Below are positions 1-9,053 of a stretch of DNA of 64,000 bases, piece after piece. Every line of letters begins with the position of its first letter. The first letter of the stretch is position 1. A program made the position numbers and the translations under genes. This DNA is from a virus: IMG/VR virus record IMGVR_UViG_3300046542_000271, positions 1 through 64,000 of that record; one strand, written 5' to 3'. The notes beneath the pieces are model-generated. The model was not told the origin of the DNA. It saw only the letters and a program-made list of their open reading frames with translations, and ran no database searches.

Positions 1-129
1 CACACTGGGTATTCGGATGACTACTCGGTGCAACGTCGTGGTGACGCAGCCTACGCTGCGCTGGTAAAGATGAGGGATGAACTTGGTGGTAACGCCAAGG
101 CTATCTTCGACTGGTACTCCAACCAGTAA
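1..129 (+). CDS. 3' end of an unrecognised phage gene
   Basis: The first 42 codons of the window are open and end with TAA at 127-129, so this is the C-terminal part of a gene that begins upstream. The visible peptide runs HTGYSDDYSVQRRGDAAYAA and ends DWYSNQ. It is polar and probably helical, with no motif that I recognise. It lies upstream of, and co-directional with, a run of small genes that all use strong GGAGG ribosome binding sites. Function unknown. Confidence 0.6.
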   Translation, partial: HTGYSDDYSVQRRGDAAYAALVKMRDELGGNAKAIFDWYSNQ

Positions 130-180
130 TTTAACCGGGGAGGGAAACCTCCCCCATCTATATCCGTGGAGGATGGGAAC

Positions 181-411
181 ATGAGAAAGCCTAATAAGCG
201 TTTCGGTAACCTGGATTACCTGAGTCAGGGGAAACCGCGTGAGGAAGTCACGTTCCCTGAACCCGAGCCAATCGATCCTGAACTTGCCGACCACAAACGT
301 CGTGCGATGTACGAGTTCGAATTAGCTGTTTACAGAGATGTGAATGCTGGTAAGATCTCGCCAGTTGAAGGCATTACCCGCGTCCGGAAAGTCCTGGACG
401 AAAATCGTTAA
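181..411 (+). CDS. Small hypothetical protein, 76 aa
   Basis: The ATG at 181 is preceded by CCGTGGAGGA at 164-173, an ideal Shine-Dalgarno with spacing of about 7. An in-frame GTG at 166 lies inside the Shine-Dalgarno itself and is not the likely start. The product begins MRKPNKRFGNLDYL, is charged and shows no membrane segment. The middle is acidic and proline-rich (PEPEPIDPELADHK) and the C-terminus looks helical. It belongs to a four-gene rightward unit ending at the terminator at 1589-1637. Not recognised; small accessory genes like this in jumbo phages often act early on the host, which is inference only. Confidence 0.8.
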   Translation: MRKPNKRFGNLDYLSQGKPREEVTFPEPEPIDPELADHKRRAMYEFELAVYRDVNAGKISPVEGITRVRKVLDENR

Positions 412-438
412 TACATTCAGTCCGTGGAGGACAGCAAT

Positions 439-855
439 ATGTCGTTTACAGCCGCAGTTCGTTACAGCGAAGAACACTTCCATGATAAGGAAGGTGCTCT
501 GTTCACATTCCAGCGTGCCCGTGACGAAGGCATCTGGAACGTGCTGGAAGGTAACGTGGACATGGATGACATCTATGCCCGCCTGCACGACGAGAAAGGC
601 AGCCCTGTGCGCTACGTGCCGGTACAGGACTATTTGAAAGCCGTGTGCGAAGAAGGCTTCTTCTATCCTGGGTATGAAGGCGATATCGGGCTGATCGTCA
701 CCCACTACCGTCACCACTGTAAGACTTACGGTATTGAAGTTCCAGAAGTATGGAACCTCTCCGAGGCGGATATGGACGCGTCGTTATTGACCGTCCTGTC
801 GCGCGCCAACTATAAGCCGATCATGTCGTGGATCAATGCCATCAAGGCAAACTGA
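439..855 (+). CDS. Hypothetical protein, 138 aa
   Basis: The ATG at 439 is chosen over the in-frame GTG at 424 because the GTG is part of the CCGTGGAGGA ribosome binding site. The product (MSFTAAVRYSEEHFHDKEGA...) looks soluble and globular, mixed alpha/beta, and rich in aromatic residues and histidine (THYRHHC near residue 95). No catalytic motif was recognised. It sits 27 nt after the preceding gene and 9 nt before the next, so it is probably cotranscribed. Function unknown. Confidence 0.85.
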   Translation: MSFTAAVRYSEEHFHDKEGALFTFQRARDEGIWNVLEGNVDMDDIYARLHDEKGSPVRYVPVQDYLKAVCEEGFFYPGYEGDIGLIVTHYRHHCKTYGIEVPEVWNLSEADMDASLLTVLSRANYKPIMSWINAIKAN

Positions 856-864
856 GGTGTGAAT

Positions 865-1587
865 ATGGAAACCAATACCGTTAAAGATGTTCAAGATAAA
901 GTACGGATGACGATCAATCATCTACTGGGCGCTGCACTCGATGCTGGCGTCGATCTTCACGACCTGGCTACCCACCACGTCTTCATGCACCACGTTTTCA
1001 CCGACCCGATGAATATGAATAACTTCAAAGCCCTTAGCGAAGGGAATGAAGACATCCTGAAGCCGGGTTGGTTGGGGACATTCTCCAAATATCTGGACGA
1101 ACGTGCTGGGGCGTTCAAGCATTATTCACCGCTCGACATCGTACGGATTTACCAAACCCTCAATACCTCGTTCTTACACGTCTATGTCCTTCAGTCTGAA
1201 CTGACAGAAGTGGTTACTGACTTCTCAAACGACATCCGTGGCCGTAGACCAGTCTGCGTGCTTGATCAAAGAGCCTTGGACGAAGTCAACGCCCTCGTTG
1301 AAGAGCAGATCGGTAAGGCCATCGCGCCGCTAGGGATGTCCCTCGACGAGTTCTTACGAGAACAGCATGAGATCGGCGAAGTTATAGACGGTATCAGTCT
1401 CGGCGAGCTGCATGTCGCGTTCGGCAATGGTCATCCGCACGCCGAACGGATCCGCGAGATCCGCGCTAAGCTCACTCTAGCGGTACGTCTCATTGCGGAG
1501 TATGATCTCAGTGAAGTTAAACGAACGTTTGTTCCTCTGACCGAGCGTCTCAAGCGTCTCAATCCTAACGACAATCCGCTTACGTAA
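865..1587 (+). CDS. Hypothetical protein, 240 aa
   Basis: The ATG at 865 has GAGGTG at 854-859, which overlaps the stop of the previous gene and suggests translational coupling. A GTG at 859 is in frame but overlaps the Shine-Dalgarno. The product appears all-helical, with a histidine-rich stretch near residues 30-45 (LATHHVFMHHVF) and a charged C-terminal half. No enzyme motif was recognised. It is the last gene of the small-gene operon and is followed at once by a hairpin and T-run terminator. Confidence 0.85.
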   Translation: METNTVKDVQDKVRMTINHLLGAALDAGVDLHDLATHHVFMHHVFTDPMNMNNFKALSEGNEDILKPGWLGTFSKYLDERAGAFKHYSPLDIVRIYQTLNTSFLHVYVLQSELTEVVTDFSNDIRGRRPVCVLDQRALDEVNALVEEQIGKAIAPLGMSLDEFLREQHEIGEVIDGISLGELHVAFGNGHPHAERIREIRAKLTLAVRLIAEYDLSEVKRTFVPLTERLKRLNPNDNPLT

Positions 1588-1588
1588 A

Positions 1589-1637
1589 CAGCATAGATGC
1601 AGGAGCGTGAGCTCCTGCATCTAGCTTTCTTTTTTTT
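1589..1637 (+). terminator. Intrinsic terminator with GCATA-type stem
   Basis: GATGCAGGAGC (1596-1606) pairs perfectly with GCTCCTGCATC (1611-1621) around a GTGA tetraloop and is followed by CTTTC and eight T. It ends the 181-1587 operon and lies a few bases before the stop of the convergent helicase gene. It is one of several hairpins in the window that start with AGCATAGA. Confidence 0.9.
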
Positions 1638-1639
1638 GC

Positions 1640-4183
1640 TTACTTGATGTTGATCCGCCATCCGTGGAGGAAGCTACGCACATCAATCGCCTCACAGCGT
1701 GCTACACCACCCGATACGGTCTGCTGAGTTTTGTACTCGCTGACCATGCCGTTGCTGGCGTTGTAGTTTGGCATCCAGCCATCGTGCTTGTCACCCGCTA
1801 CCGTGTACAGGTAGATAGGTAGACGGTAGATCTGTTCCATCGACATCGGATTCTCATAGAACTCGAGGTTGATGACCTGACTACCTGCGGTGTGTGCGTA
1901 ACGCTTCAGACCAGCGTTCTTCTCGATTGCCGAGGAGATACCGAGCAGGATCGCTTCTTCACGATCAGACGTGGAGTAGAGCCAGGTGTTATCCTCGCAC
2001 CCATCCCACTTGACCAACGTACCCGAACGCTTGAAGCCAGGCATCAGCTCACTTTGCTGATACATGCTACCGTGATACAGAAAAGCAGGCAGACGGTCGG
2101 GGGTTGCGGTGGTAAGAGTCGACACGTTAGCAGGCGCTGGACTAGCCGATTCCAACGAGAGCGTAACGTCTGCTGCTTCGAGTGCGAGTTCAGTGATGAA
2201 GTCATGGCCATCCAGTTCACCTTCACGAGCTTCTAATGCCAAGCTGTCCAAGTCGACGTTGGTTACGCCGATGATGGAAGCCACCTGTTGTTGCGACCAT
2301 TCCATGATGTCGTTGCTGCGGGTGGAGATGTTTGGAAGATCCCCAGTGTCCAGCAAGACGTCCCACACGTCCACCGGCAGATCCTGACCCAGACGAGCAG
2401 CACGAGCCACGGTCTGTTCCCGGATACCCGAACGGAACGGTTGGTTGAGCAACAGCAGTTGGTTGGCAGCTGTCAGAGGCACAGCAGTCGACAACGACTG
2501 ATACGTTGCTACGAGGGGGTTGAGGTCAGGGACCTTGTAGAACTTAGCCACGATAGCAGCCAGGTCCTTGTTGGTCGAACCGTACACGAGTGCAGGGTCG
2601 TAACCATTCTCCTTGAGGATGACGTTGGACTTCTCCACCACTTCGACGAAGCTTGTGAAGATCAGCGTCTTCTTCTTGGCGTTGTCGATGAAGCGACCCA
2701 TGTCGATGTAAGGCAACATCTCGACGTGGCAGCGCGTACGCTCACGGCCGAGGATACCGCCCAAGGCTTCGCCCATGATCTTGAGGTCAACGTACTTCAG
2801 CACCGAACGAGCCGACTTGAACAGAGGCTTCTCACTCGGGTGGAGGATCGGCATGATGGTGCGCAACTCGAAGCTGTTGCAGTACGCCGCCTCTTCCTTC
2901 ATGAGCTTGGCATCAAACCCAGAGGACACCGTCTTGAAGCACTCCTGGTACTTGGCAAACGCCAAACGTTCCTGAGGTGATTTGATGGTGAGCTTGTAGT
3001 CTTCCAGTCCCCGGTTGTAATCCTGTCGGTACTTGCCGAAGTTCTCCTTGTAGTACTTACGACGTTCCTCGATGAATTTCTTCATCTTCTCGCCGATAGC
3101 ATTAAGGGTGAACTCCATCCCGTTGGGGATCTTGACCATGTGCTGCTTGGTGGTGACCACGATGTCCACCACGTCTTGTTTAGGAACGTGGTACTTCAGG
3201 TGACCGATCCGGTTACGCAGGATGTCGTTGGCACGCTTGGCATCACGGCCCCAGATCTTGCGGAAACGATCTTCAGACTCTTGGTCGAACAGTGGGTCGA
3301 TGCATTTAAGGAACGGAATACATTCCACACCCAGTGCCAGGATCGGAGTGCCCGACGCCCAGTTCACCCAGGACACGCACTTCATCTGGCAGAGTTCAAT
3401 GAAGAACTGAGTCCGCTGCGCGTCGATGCGGTTGAAGTTGTGCGATTCATCCAGCGCCACGAAGATGTTCTTCAATTGAGGCGAATGCATCTTCACGAAG
3501 TTCAGCAGGACTTCCAGCGACTCGTAGTGGCAGATGTAGTAGTGGTGTTCCATGGTCGGCATTTCACCCGACGTCGAAACCCAATACGACTTCTTGTTGA
3601 GCAGCAGATCCTTGATCGAATCTTCCCACACACGGTTGACCGCGTTCTTCGGTGTGAGGATGATTACCTTCTCAGCGTGCAGTGCAGCACCCAAGATCAG
3701 GTTGGTCAACGTCTTGCCCGTACCAGGCCCTGCATCGAGCATGTAGCCCTTCAGACGGTAAGCCGGTACCATGATCCCGAAGTGTTGCACGAACCCGCTC
3801 TGGAACGGTTTGAGTGGGTAAGGGATCTGCTTGTCGACCACGGACATGTCAGTGATGGATTTGGTGTCACGGTCGATCTGTCCCAGCCAGGTTTGTAGTT
3901 TGAGCTCTTCGATGATCTTGGCGATAACGCGACGAGGTAACCTGGTTTGAGGAGCGTTGTACAGCGTCTCCAGGATATAAAGGAAGTCCAGGCCGAAGAA
4001 GTGACGCATCCGCAACTCAGAGCTTCGGGCAATGGAAAACATATTTTTCTGGATGACAGTACTACCCCATGTGGCGTAGATGTCTTTGAACAACTTCATC
4101 GTGTCGATGCCCTGCACTACAATGTAGGTCGGGGTGGTCGTCACGGAGATAATCCCGAGTCGTTGCTTGAGCGCGGCGAACAT
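1640..4183 (-). CDS. SF2 (SNF2/DEAD-like) helicase with C-terminal extension
   Basis: This 847-residue protein has a superfamily 2 helicase core. Walker A is DAGPGTGKTLTN (about 150-161), motif II is a DESH box (ALDESHNF, 243-250), and motif III is WASGTP (275-280). A late motif VI-like segment reads QTVARAARLGQD. These indicate an ATP-dependent nucleic-acid translocase. phiKZ-like phages encode similar SF2 helicases. After a serine/alanine/proline-rich linker near residue 690, a further domain of about 140 residues starts with FLYHGSMYQQSELMPGF and contains LYSTSDREEAILLG, which is not part of the core. The ATG at 4183 follows AAGGA with good spacing. It is convergent with the small-gene operon. 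Helicase assignment is firm; substrate and pathway are unknown. Confidence 0.9.
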   Translation of the reverse strand: MFAALKQRLGIISVTTTPTYIVVQGIDTMKLFKDIYATWGSTVIQKNMFSIARSSELRMRHFFGLDFLYILETLYNAPQTRLPRRVIAKIIEELKLQTWLGQIDRDTKSITDMSVVDKQIPYPLKPFQSGFVQHFGIMVPAYRLKGYMLDAGPGTGKTLTNLILGAALHAEKVIILTPKNAVNRVWEDSIKDLLLNKKSYWVSTSGEMPTMEHHYYICHYESLEVLLNFVKMHSPQLKNIFVALDESHNFNRIDAQRTQFFIELCQMKCVSWVNWASGTPILALGVECIPFLKCIDPLFDQESEDRFRKIWGRDAKRANDILRNRIGHLKYHVPKQDVVDIVVTTKQHMVKIPNGMEFTLNAIGEKMKKFIEERRKYYKENFGKYRQDYNRGLEDYKLTIKSPQERLAFAKYQECFKTVSSGFDAKLMKEEAAYCNSFELRTIMPILHPSEKPLFKSARSVLKYVDLKIMGEALGGILGRERTRCHVEMLPYIDMGRFIDNAKKKTLIFTSFVEVVEKSNVILKENGYDPALVYGSTNKDLAAIVAKFYKVPDLNPLVATYQSLSTAVPLTAANQLLLLNQPFRSGIREQTVARAARLGQDLPVDVWDVLLDTGDLPNISTRSNDIMEWSQQQVASIIGVTNVDLDSLALEAREGELDGHDFITELALEAADVTLSLESASPAPANVSTLTTATPDRLPAFLYHGSMYQQSELMPGFKRSGTLVKWDGCEDNTWLYSTSDREEAILLGISSAIEKNAGLKRYAHTAGSQVINLEFYENPMSMEQIYRLPIYLYTVAGDKHDGWMPNYNASNGMVSEYKTQQTVSGGVARCEAIDVRSFLHGWRINIK

Positions 4184-4275
4184 CTGTTAGTCCTTCGAAT
4201 GGGTGGTTATTGACTCATAAATTACGCATGAGGACCGATTGGTATGAGGTGCATTCATATGAAAGGATTAAAGCG

Positions 4276-5175
4276 ATGTTAGAGGCTATGCTAGGTATTC
4301 CTTTTGGCGAGTTACCGCCAAGCATCTATACACGATTACCAGACGGACCTTACCCGATCAACTCAACGTACTCAGCCGCCGCTATCATCGGAACCAAGGT
4401 GTATTTCGAGGGCGGTAAGAACTTTCGTACGTACGATGTAGTCACCGGTGTCTGGAACGACGGTGCAGCGCTCAAGAAGCGCAATACCAACCTGACGTTT
4501 AGTTATGGCACAACCCACGTCACCGGAGGACTCTTACACGTCCACGGTAGTACAGCCGGAGGTATCTATCAACCAGATGCGCTCGCTGGGGGATCGTACT
4601 ACAACCCAGTGACAAACCTGTGGACCGGGGCAAACTTCGGAGGATATACAACAGATCCTTCCTACTACGGTTATAACGTCGCTGGGGCATACGACCCAGC
4701 CACTGGCGTTCTGGTCACAGCCGGCGGTACTGACTTTAACAACGCTGCTAACGCCAGATTGTACGTAGCCGATTTCGCAGCACACAACTTTAATCGATAT
4801 AGCACTCCGTTCTACGCGTTAGGTAATGGTAACAGTGCGCAGTTCGTCAATGGCGCATACTACTTTCTTGGTGCCGGTGGACTCTTTTCGAAGTACGTCA
4901 AGGCATCTCAGGCCTGGACCCAACTACCTAACTGCCCAGGCATGGGTGGAGGTGGTGTCCGCACTACTGTCTACAAAGGTAAGATCATCGCTTACGGCGG
5001 TGGCGCTAACGCAGCCGGTAAGAAACTTTCCATCTACAACCCAGCGACCAATACCTGGATGGCAAAAGAGACAGGAGGACCGGGCGGTACGTATGGGGGT
5101 CTGGTAGTTTACGGCGATACACTCTTTATCTTTACCGGCCTTCAGGTCTGGACAGTCGACCTAACAGGTTTTTAA
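4276..5175 (+). CDS. Kelch-like beta-propeller protein
   Basis: About 300 residues with repeating blades of the kelch type: YNPVTNLWTGANF, YDPATGVLVTAGG and IYNPATNTWMAKE, each with glycine pairs (GG) and a spaced Y/W. This suggests a beta-propeller for binding or adhesion. The ATG at 4276 has AAAGGA about 8 nt upstream. An earlier in-frame ATG at 4228 and a TTG at 4210 lack a ribosome binding site, but the 4228 start (MRTDWYEVHSYERIKAMLEA) cannot be excluded. It lies between the helicase and the collagen-like fibre and faces away from the helicase. Given its place at the edge of the adhesin array, a virion-exposed or carbohydrate-binding role is likely but inferred. Confidence 0.85.
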   Translation: MLEAMLGIPFGELPPSIYTRLPDGPYPINSTYSAAAIIGTKVYFEGGKNFRTYDVVTGVWNDGAALKKRNTNLTFSYGTTHVTGGLLHVHGSTAGGIYQPDALAGGSYYNPVTNLWTGANFGGYTTDPSYYGYNVAGAYDPATGVLVTAGGTDFNNAANARLYVADFAAHNFNRYSTPFYALGNGNSAQFVNGAYYFLGAGGLFSKYVKASQAWTQLPNCPGMGGGGVRTTVYKGKIIAYGGGANAAGKKLSIYNPATNTWMAKETGGPGGTYGGLVVYGDTLFIFTGLQVWTVDLTGF

Positions 5176-5176
5176 T

Positions 5177-5214
5177 AGCATAGAGCCCCTCCCGAAACGG
5201 AGGGGCTCTATGGT
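5177..5214. terminator. Perfect hairpin between convergent genes
   Basis: CATAGAGCCCCTCC (5179-5192) pairs perfectly over 14 bp with GGAGGGGCTCTATG (5199-5212), loop CGAAAC. It separates the rightward kelch gene and the leftward fibre gene. There is no clear T-run on either side, so it may stabilise or process 3' ends rather than act as a classical intrinsic terminator. Confidence 0.7.
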
Positions 5215-5218
5215 GTTG

Positions 5219-8200
5219 TTAGAACGTAAAGCCTTGTCCGCCGATCCAGCGGTTACCTACACCGTCCCACAGAAGGGTGACGATGGTGGTAGTGACACCC
5301 AACACGGGTTGTGTACTGGCGTGCCAAACGATTGTGCCAGGCCAGGTGATCGCTCCTGTCCCGTTGACGATGAGGATCACAGTCATTGCACGGTCTGCGG
5401 CAGGGATTGTCCCCGCTTTGAACGTGATGGTCCGTGGGCCACTGTTGTTGATGGAAAACACTTGTGCGCTCGAAAGATCGAGCTCGGTAGTCGCGGCCAA
5501 CATGGCCACCGAATAAAGACTGAAACGTTCCCAGGCCGCACCACGACGAATGTACGTGAATGTGTTAATTGGCGCGTCTGAGATGCCAGGTGCCGGTAGG
5601 GCGACCCACTGACCTTTCTTACGGACGTACAACTCAGCATCTGCTGCGTCCGAGATACCTGCCGCTGGTGGCGCTGGTGGTTCTACCCACTGACCATCTT
5701 TTCGCAGGTAATACTTGGTGTCGGAAGGAGCGTCGGAGAGATAAACCAACTCAGCCCAATCACCATTGACTCGTACATACTTCTTCCCATCCGTAGGAGC
5801 TTCACCCACGGCAACCACTTGCTCTACCCATTCGCCATTCAGGCGCAGGTAGCGCTTGCCGTCTTGAGGTGCTTCTGTTACGTCGAGGGGTTTCCAGATA
5901 CCGTTGAATCGAACGTACTCGTTGTCATCTTCAACCGCATCGTAGACGTTGCCACCACCCATGAAGCCGAGTGGTCCCCAGAGAACTTCACTGACCTTCT
6001 TGTAGAACTGAAGGGTTTTACTGTTCAGGAAGTAGTCGCCTTTACGAGCATCGACTGGCTGAGGTGCGCGAGGGAGTACGACCCAGATGTTACCTTGAGA
6101 CCCAACGTCCCCTTGGTCACCTTTGTCGCCTTTATCACCCTTGACGGAATCGCCTTTATCTCCCTTATCACCCTTATCCCCTTTAGGGCCTTGGATGACA
6201 CCAAGATCATCGTACGCAGATCCTGTCCAACCCCAGAAGTGCCCATCGATCAGGTAACCTGACCCGAGGGTACCTGTGGCTGGCAATTGCGATACGTTGG
6301 TCTTCTTACCCAGGATACTGATCCCTGGACCCATCTCACCCTGTGGACCTTGTTGGCCACGGATGGTACCCATGCTGACCCAACCAGTGGTCTTGTACAC
6401 CCAGAGGATCGTACCACCCACCACGTACGCATCACCAACACCCATGTCGATCAATGCAAGGCGTGCAGCGTCATCGGCGAGGAAACCTTTCGGGTTAAGA
6501 CCTACACCCACATCCCCCTTGTCACCCTTATCACCCTTGTCCCCTTTCTCACCAACGATCGCTTCGAAGAAGTCAGCTTCGGTGATGATTGAAGGATCGA
6601 TCTCCTTCACGATGTCCATCGCAGACTTTCCGATCTCTCCTGACACATCGCCAAGATCGATCCAGACACCTGCGTTGCTGACGTACATGTGTTTGTCGAC
6701 AGTGTAGCACCAGCCATCCTGATGGCCGATTACCGCGTCCAACGCCTCACGGTCGGCAAGGGTACCTTTCGGTTTAAGGCCAGCACCGGTAGCGCCTTTA
6801 TCACCTTTGTCTCCCTTGTCACCTTTGTCGCCGTCTTCACCTTTAGGGCCTTGAATCGGACCGAGGTTTCTGTACGCCGCACCTACCCATCCCCAGAAGT
6901 CGCCGTCGATGAGGTAACCGTCACCTTCTTCCCCTGTGAGTGGGAGGTCGTCGGTATGGTCAAGCTTACCTTTGAGGATAATGGAGGCGCCCATATCTCC
7001 TTTAAGGCCTTTGTCGCCTTTATCTCCCTTTATCCCGACGCCTTTATCGCCTTGGTCCCCCTTATCACCTTTGTCGCCCTTATCTCCTTTTAAGGGACCG
7101 AAGTTATCCCAGTCGGTGCCAGTCCAGCCCCAGAAGTCAAGGTCAATCAAGTAACCTTTACCGACCTCCCCAGTCTCAGGCAGTTCGGCAGCGTTGGTCA
7201 GCTTGCCAACGATGGAGATACCGACACCAGTGTCGCCCTTGTCTCCTTTATCTCCTGGATCACCTTTGAGGCCGACCCATTCACCGAGGTCTACCCAGAC
7301 AGTGCCGACTCGGGTGTAGAGGTTTCGTCCAACGGTGTAGCTGTCGTTCTCTCCGGCTTGGGCTGGGAGTTGTCCTACGGTGGCTACACGACCTTTAATG
7401 CCCAACATTGGGCCACGGTCACCCTTGTCACCTTGGTCTCCCTTATCGCCCTTATACGAAGCCAGCCAGTTGGCCATCGATCCGGAGAAGCCCTGGCTGA
7501 GGGCCAGTTCGTAAGCTGACTTACCCGTAGGACCTACTTGGGTTTGAAGCCATTGGGCAACCGAGCCCACGAATCCGTTCGTCACCGCGAGATCGTAGTT
7601 CGACTTACCGGTAGGACCAATCGGGCCAATGTCACCCTTATCACCCTTCAGACCACGATCACCAACGACGTGACCGATGTTCTGCCATTGCGTACCCGTC
7701 CAGACGTACAGGTTGTCTCCCACCATGTAACCGTCTGAGACCTTGGCTCCGGTAGGTAGATTACCGACAGCTGGTACTTCGCCTTTCAGCGATACCACGG
7801 CCGCAGAACTACCGGTCAGGCCGATGTCGCCTTTATCACCTTTGTCGCCCTTATCTCCTTTCTGAGTCAAGAGCCACGCGGCTTCGGTACCTAAGAACCC
7901 GTTGGCGACAGCGATCTGGTAGTTACTCTTACCCACCAGGCTGGCGAGCCATTGCACCAGCGTGCCATTGAAGCCACGACTGACCGCACCTTGATACGCC
8001 GAAGCGCCTTCAGGGCCAGGCTCACCCACTTCTTTCCAGGCGGTTGTATCCCACACGTACATCTTACGATTGATGATGTACGTGTCACCAGAGATGTTGT
8101 CATCGGCTGGCAGATACTCGGTACCTGGGAAACTACCCAGTACACGCAAACCAGTTCCATCCATCCCCTGAAGTGAAAGAATCCATTCGTCCTCAGTGCC

Positions 8201-8359
8201 CTCAAATCCGGTTAGCTCGACGGCGATGTCGTAAGCGGATTTACCGGACACCATCACTTCAGAGATGGTGGCTCTTCGGCTATTGCCGTCTTGTACGACT
8301 TCAATCAACTCTTCACCGGACAGCGTATCCGCCGGTGACATGTCTGAAATAGTACCCAT
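5219..8359 (-). CDS. Collagen-like tail fibre protein
   Basis: A 1046-residue fibre. The N-terminus (MGTISDMSPADTLSGEELIE...) resembles phage tail-fibre attachment domains. The body alternates long Gly-X-Y collagen-like blocks (GDKGDKGDKGD) with short globular inserts of two kinds: a GKSAYDIA...GF.GT...WL.S element and a repeated GYLIDGDFWGWTG element. The last 250 residues contain four or five 'YVRVNGDWAEL'-like repeats and a beta-rich C-terminal domain ending GGQGFTF. Collagen-like triple helices form the trimeric shaft and the C-terminus is the likely receptor-binding tip. The ATG is preceded by GGGGAGAT. It is the most downstream gene of the leftward adhesin block. Confidence 0.9.
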   Translation of the reverse strand: MGTISDMSPADTLSGEELIEVVQDGNSRRATISEVMVSGKSAYDIAVELTGFEGTEDEWILSLQGMDGTGLRVLGSFPGTEYLPADDNISGDTYIINRKMYVWDTTAWKEVGEPGPEGASAYQGAVSRGFNGTLVQWLASLVGKSNYQIAVANGFLGTEAAWLLTQKGDKGDKGDKGDIGLTGSSAAVVSLKGEVPAVGNLPTGAKVSDGYMVGDNLYVWTGTQWQNIGHVVGDRGLKGDKGDIGPIGPTGKSNYDLAVTNGFVGSVAQWLQTQVGPTGKSAYELALSQGFSGSMANWLASYKGDKGDQGDKGDRGPMLGIKGRVATVGQLPAQAGENDSYTVGRNLYTRVGTVWVDLGEWVGLKGDPGDKGDKGDTGVGISIVGKLTNAAELPETGEVGKGYLIDLDFWGWTGTDWDNFGPLKGDKGDKGDKGDQGDKGVGIKGDKGDKGLKGDMGASIILKGKLDHTDDLPLTGEEGDGYLIDGDFWGWVGAAYRNLGPIQGPKGEDGDKGDKGDKGDKGATGAGLKPKGTLADREALDAVIGHQDGWCYTVDKHMYVSNAGVWIDLGDVSGEIGKSAMDIVKEIDPSIITEADFFEAIVGEKGDKGDKGDKGDVGVGLNPKGFLADDAARLALIDMGVGDAYVVGGTILWVYKTTGWVSMGTIRGQQGPQGEMGPGISILGKKTNVSQLPATGTLGSGYLIDGHFWGWTGSAYDDLGVIQGPKGDKGDKGDKGDSVKGDKGDKGDQGDVGSQGNIWVVLPRAPQPVDARKGDYFLNSKTLQFYKKVSEVLWGPLGFMGGGNVYDAVEDDNEYVRFNGIWKPLDVTEAPQDGKRYLRLNGEWVEQVVAVGEAPTDGKKYVRVNGDWAELVYLSDAPSDTKYYLRKDGQWVEPPAPPAAGISDAADAELYVRKKGQWVALPAPGISDAPINTFTYIRRGAAWERFSLYSVAMLAATTELDLSSAQVFSINNSGPRTITFKAGTIPAADRAMTVILIVNGTGAITWPGTIVWHASTQPVLGVTTTIVTLLWDGVGNRWIGGQGFTF

Positions 8360-8383
8360 GTGGATCTCCCCTATATACGCATG

Positions 8384-8977
8384 TTAAGTTCCATCTTGAA
8401 GACGTACCTCGCTGTCCTCAAGATAGCGAATGGCACCATTTTCTTCTAAGCGTACTGGACCGTCTACATCTTCGACCGTGAAGATGAGTGTGGCTGGTCC
8501 GTTGTAATAGTAGTTGTCTTGCGTTGGGCGCAGAACGACTGTCAGTTTCCCCTTCACTATAACGGAAGGGTCGAGCTGACGCCTACCACGACTGTCGGCC
8601 GGGAACAGATGTCCGAACGATTCCATGTCTACGTCTAGTCCAGACATGCAGAACATTGCCAACACGTCTTCCACTAAACCGATCATCTCACTGAAGATGA
8701 TCTCCTTCCACGCAGGTCGAGTCGAAGCGGGGTTGGGGATACCGTAGCCGTTGAACTCATCCTGCAATGTATTGCGACGGTACCGCACCGTCTTTGAATT
8801 CTTGTACTTACCTTCGGGTCTTGCTGTGATGGTGATCTCAGTGTTACTGACGATTCCATTGACCTCAGTCTTGTTGGGTTTCACGCGTGGGGCTGAAATT
8901 TCGATCTGTGATTCATCGATACGATTCAAAGCTTTGGCGTTGATTAATTGCAGAATTCGGATGTCGATATCAGCCAC
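8384..8977 (-). CDS. Family A tail-module protein, 197 aa
   Basis: The start is GTG at 8977, with AAAGGGAG 6 nt upstream; no ATG fits better. The product has one family A module: NTEITITARPEGKYKNSKTV followed by RYRRNTL, then a helical middle and a C-terminal beta segment (ATLIFTVEDVDGPVRL). It lacks both the HYN and the L(D/N)GF terminal signatures. It lies 24 nt upstream of the collagen-like fibre gene and may be its chaperone or its attachment protein. That role is inferred from position only. Confidence 0.85.
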   Translation of the reverse strand: MADIDIRILQLINAKALNRIDESQIEISAPRVKPNKTEVNGIVSNTEITITARPEGKYKNSKTVRYRRNTLQDEFNGYGIPNPASTRPAWKEIIFSEMIGLVEDVLAMFCMSGLDVDMESFGHLFPADSRGRRQLDPSVIVKGKLTVVLRPTQDNYYYNGPATLIFTVEDVDGPVRLEENGAIRYLEDSEVRLQDGT

Positions 8978-9053
8978 GCTGATCTCCCTTTAATAAGGTG
9001 GTTCGTTCATATCGTTTGCAGTTATGTATAGTATGTAACAACAGTGCAGTTTC

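Noticed and set aside
7000-7900. Repetitive DNA in the fibre gene as a possible CRISPR array or mobile element
   Set aside because: The repeats are in frame and encode Gly-X-Y collagen-like blocks; there are no spacers of constant length and no cas genes.
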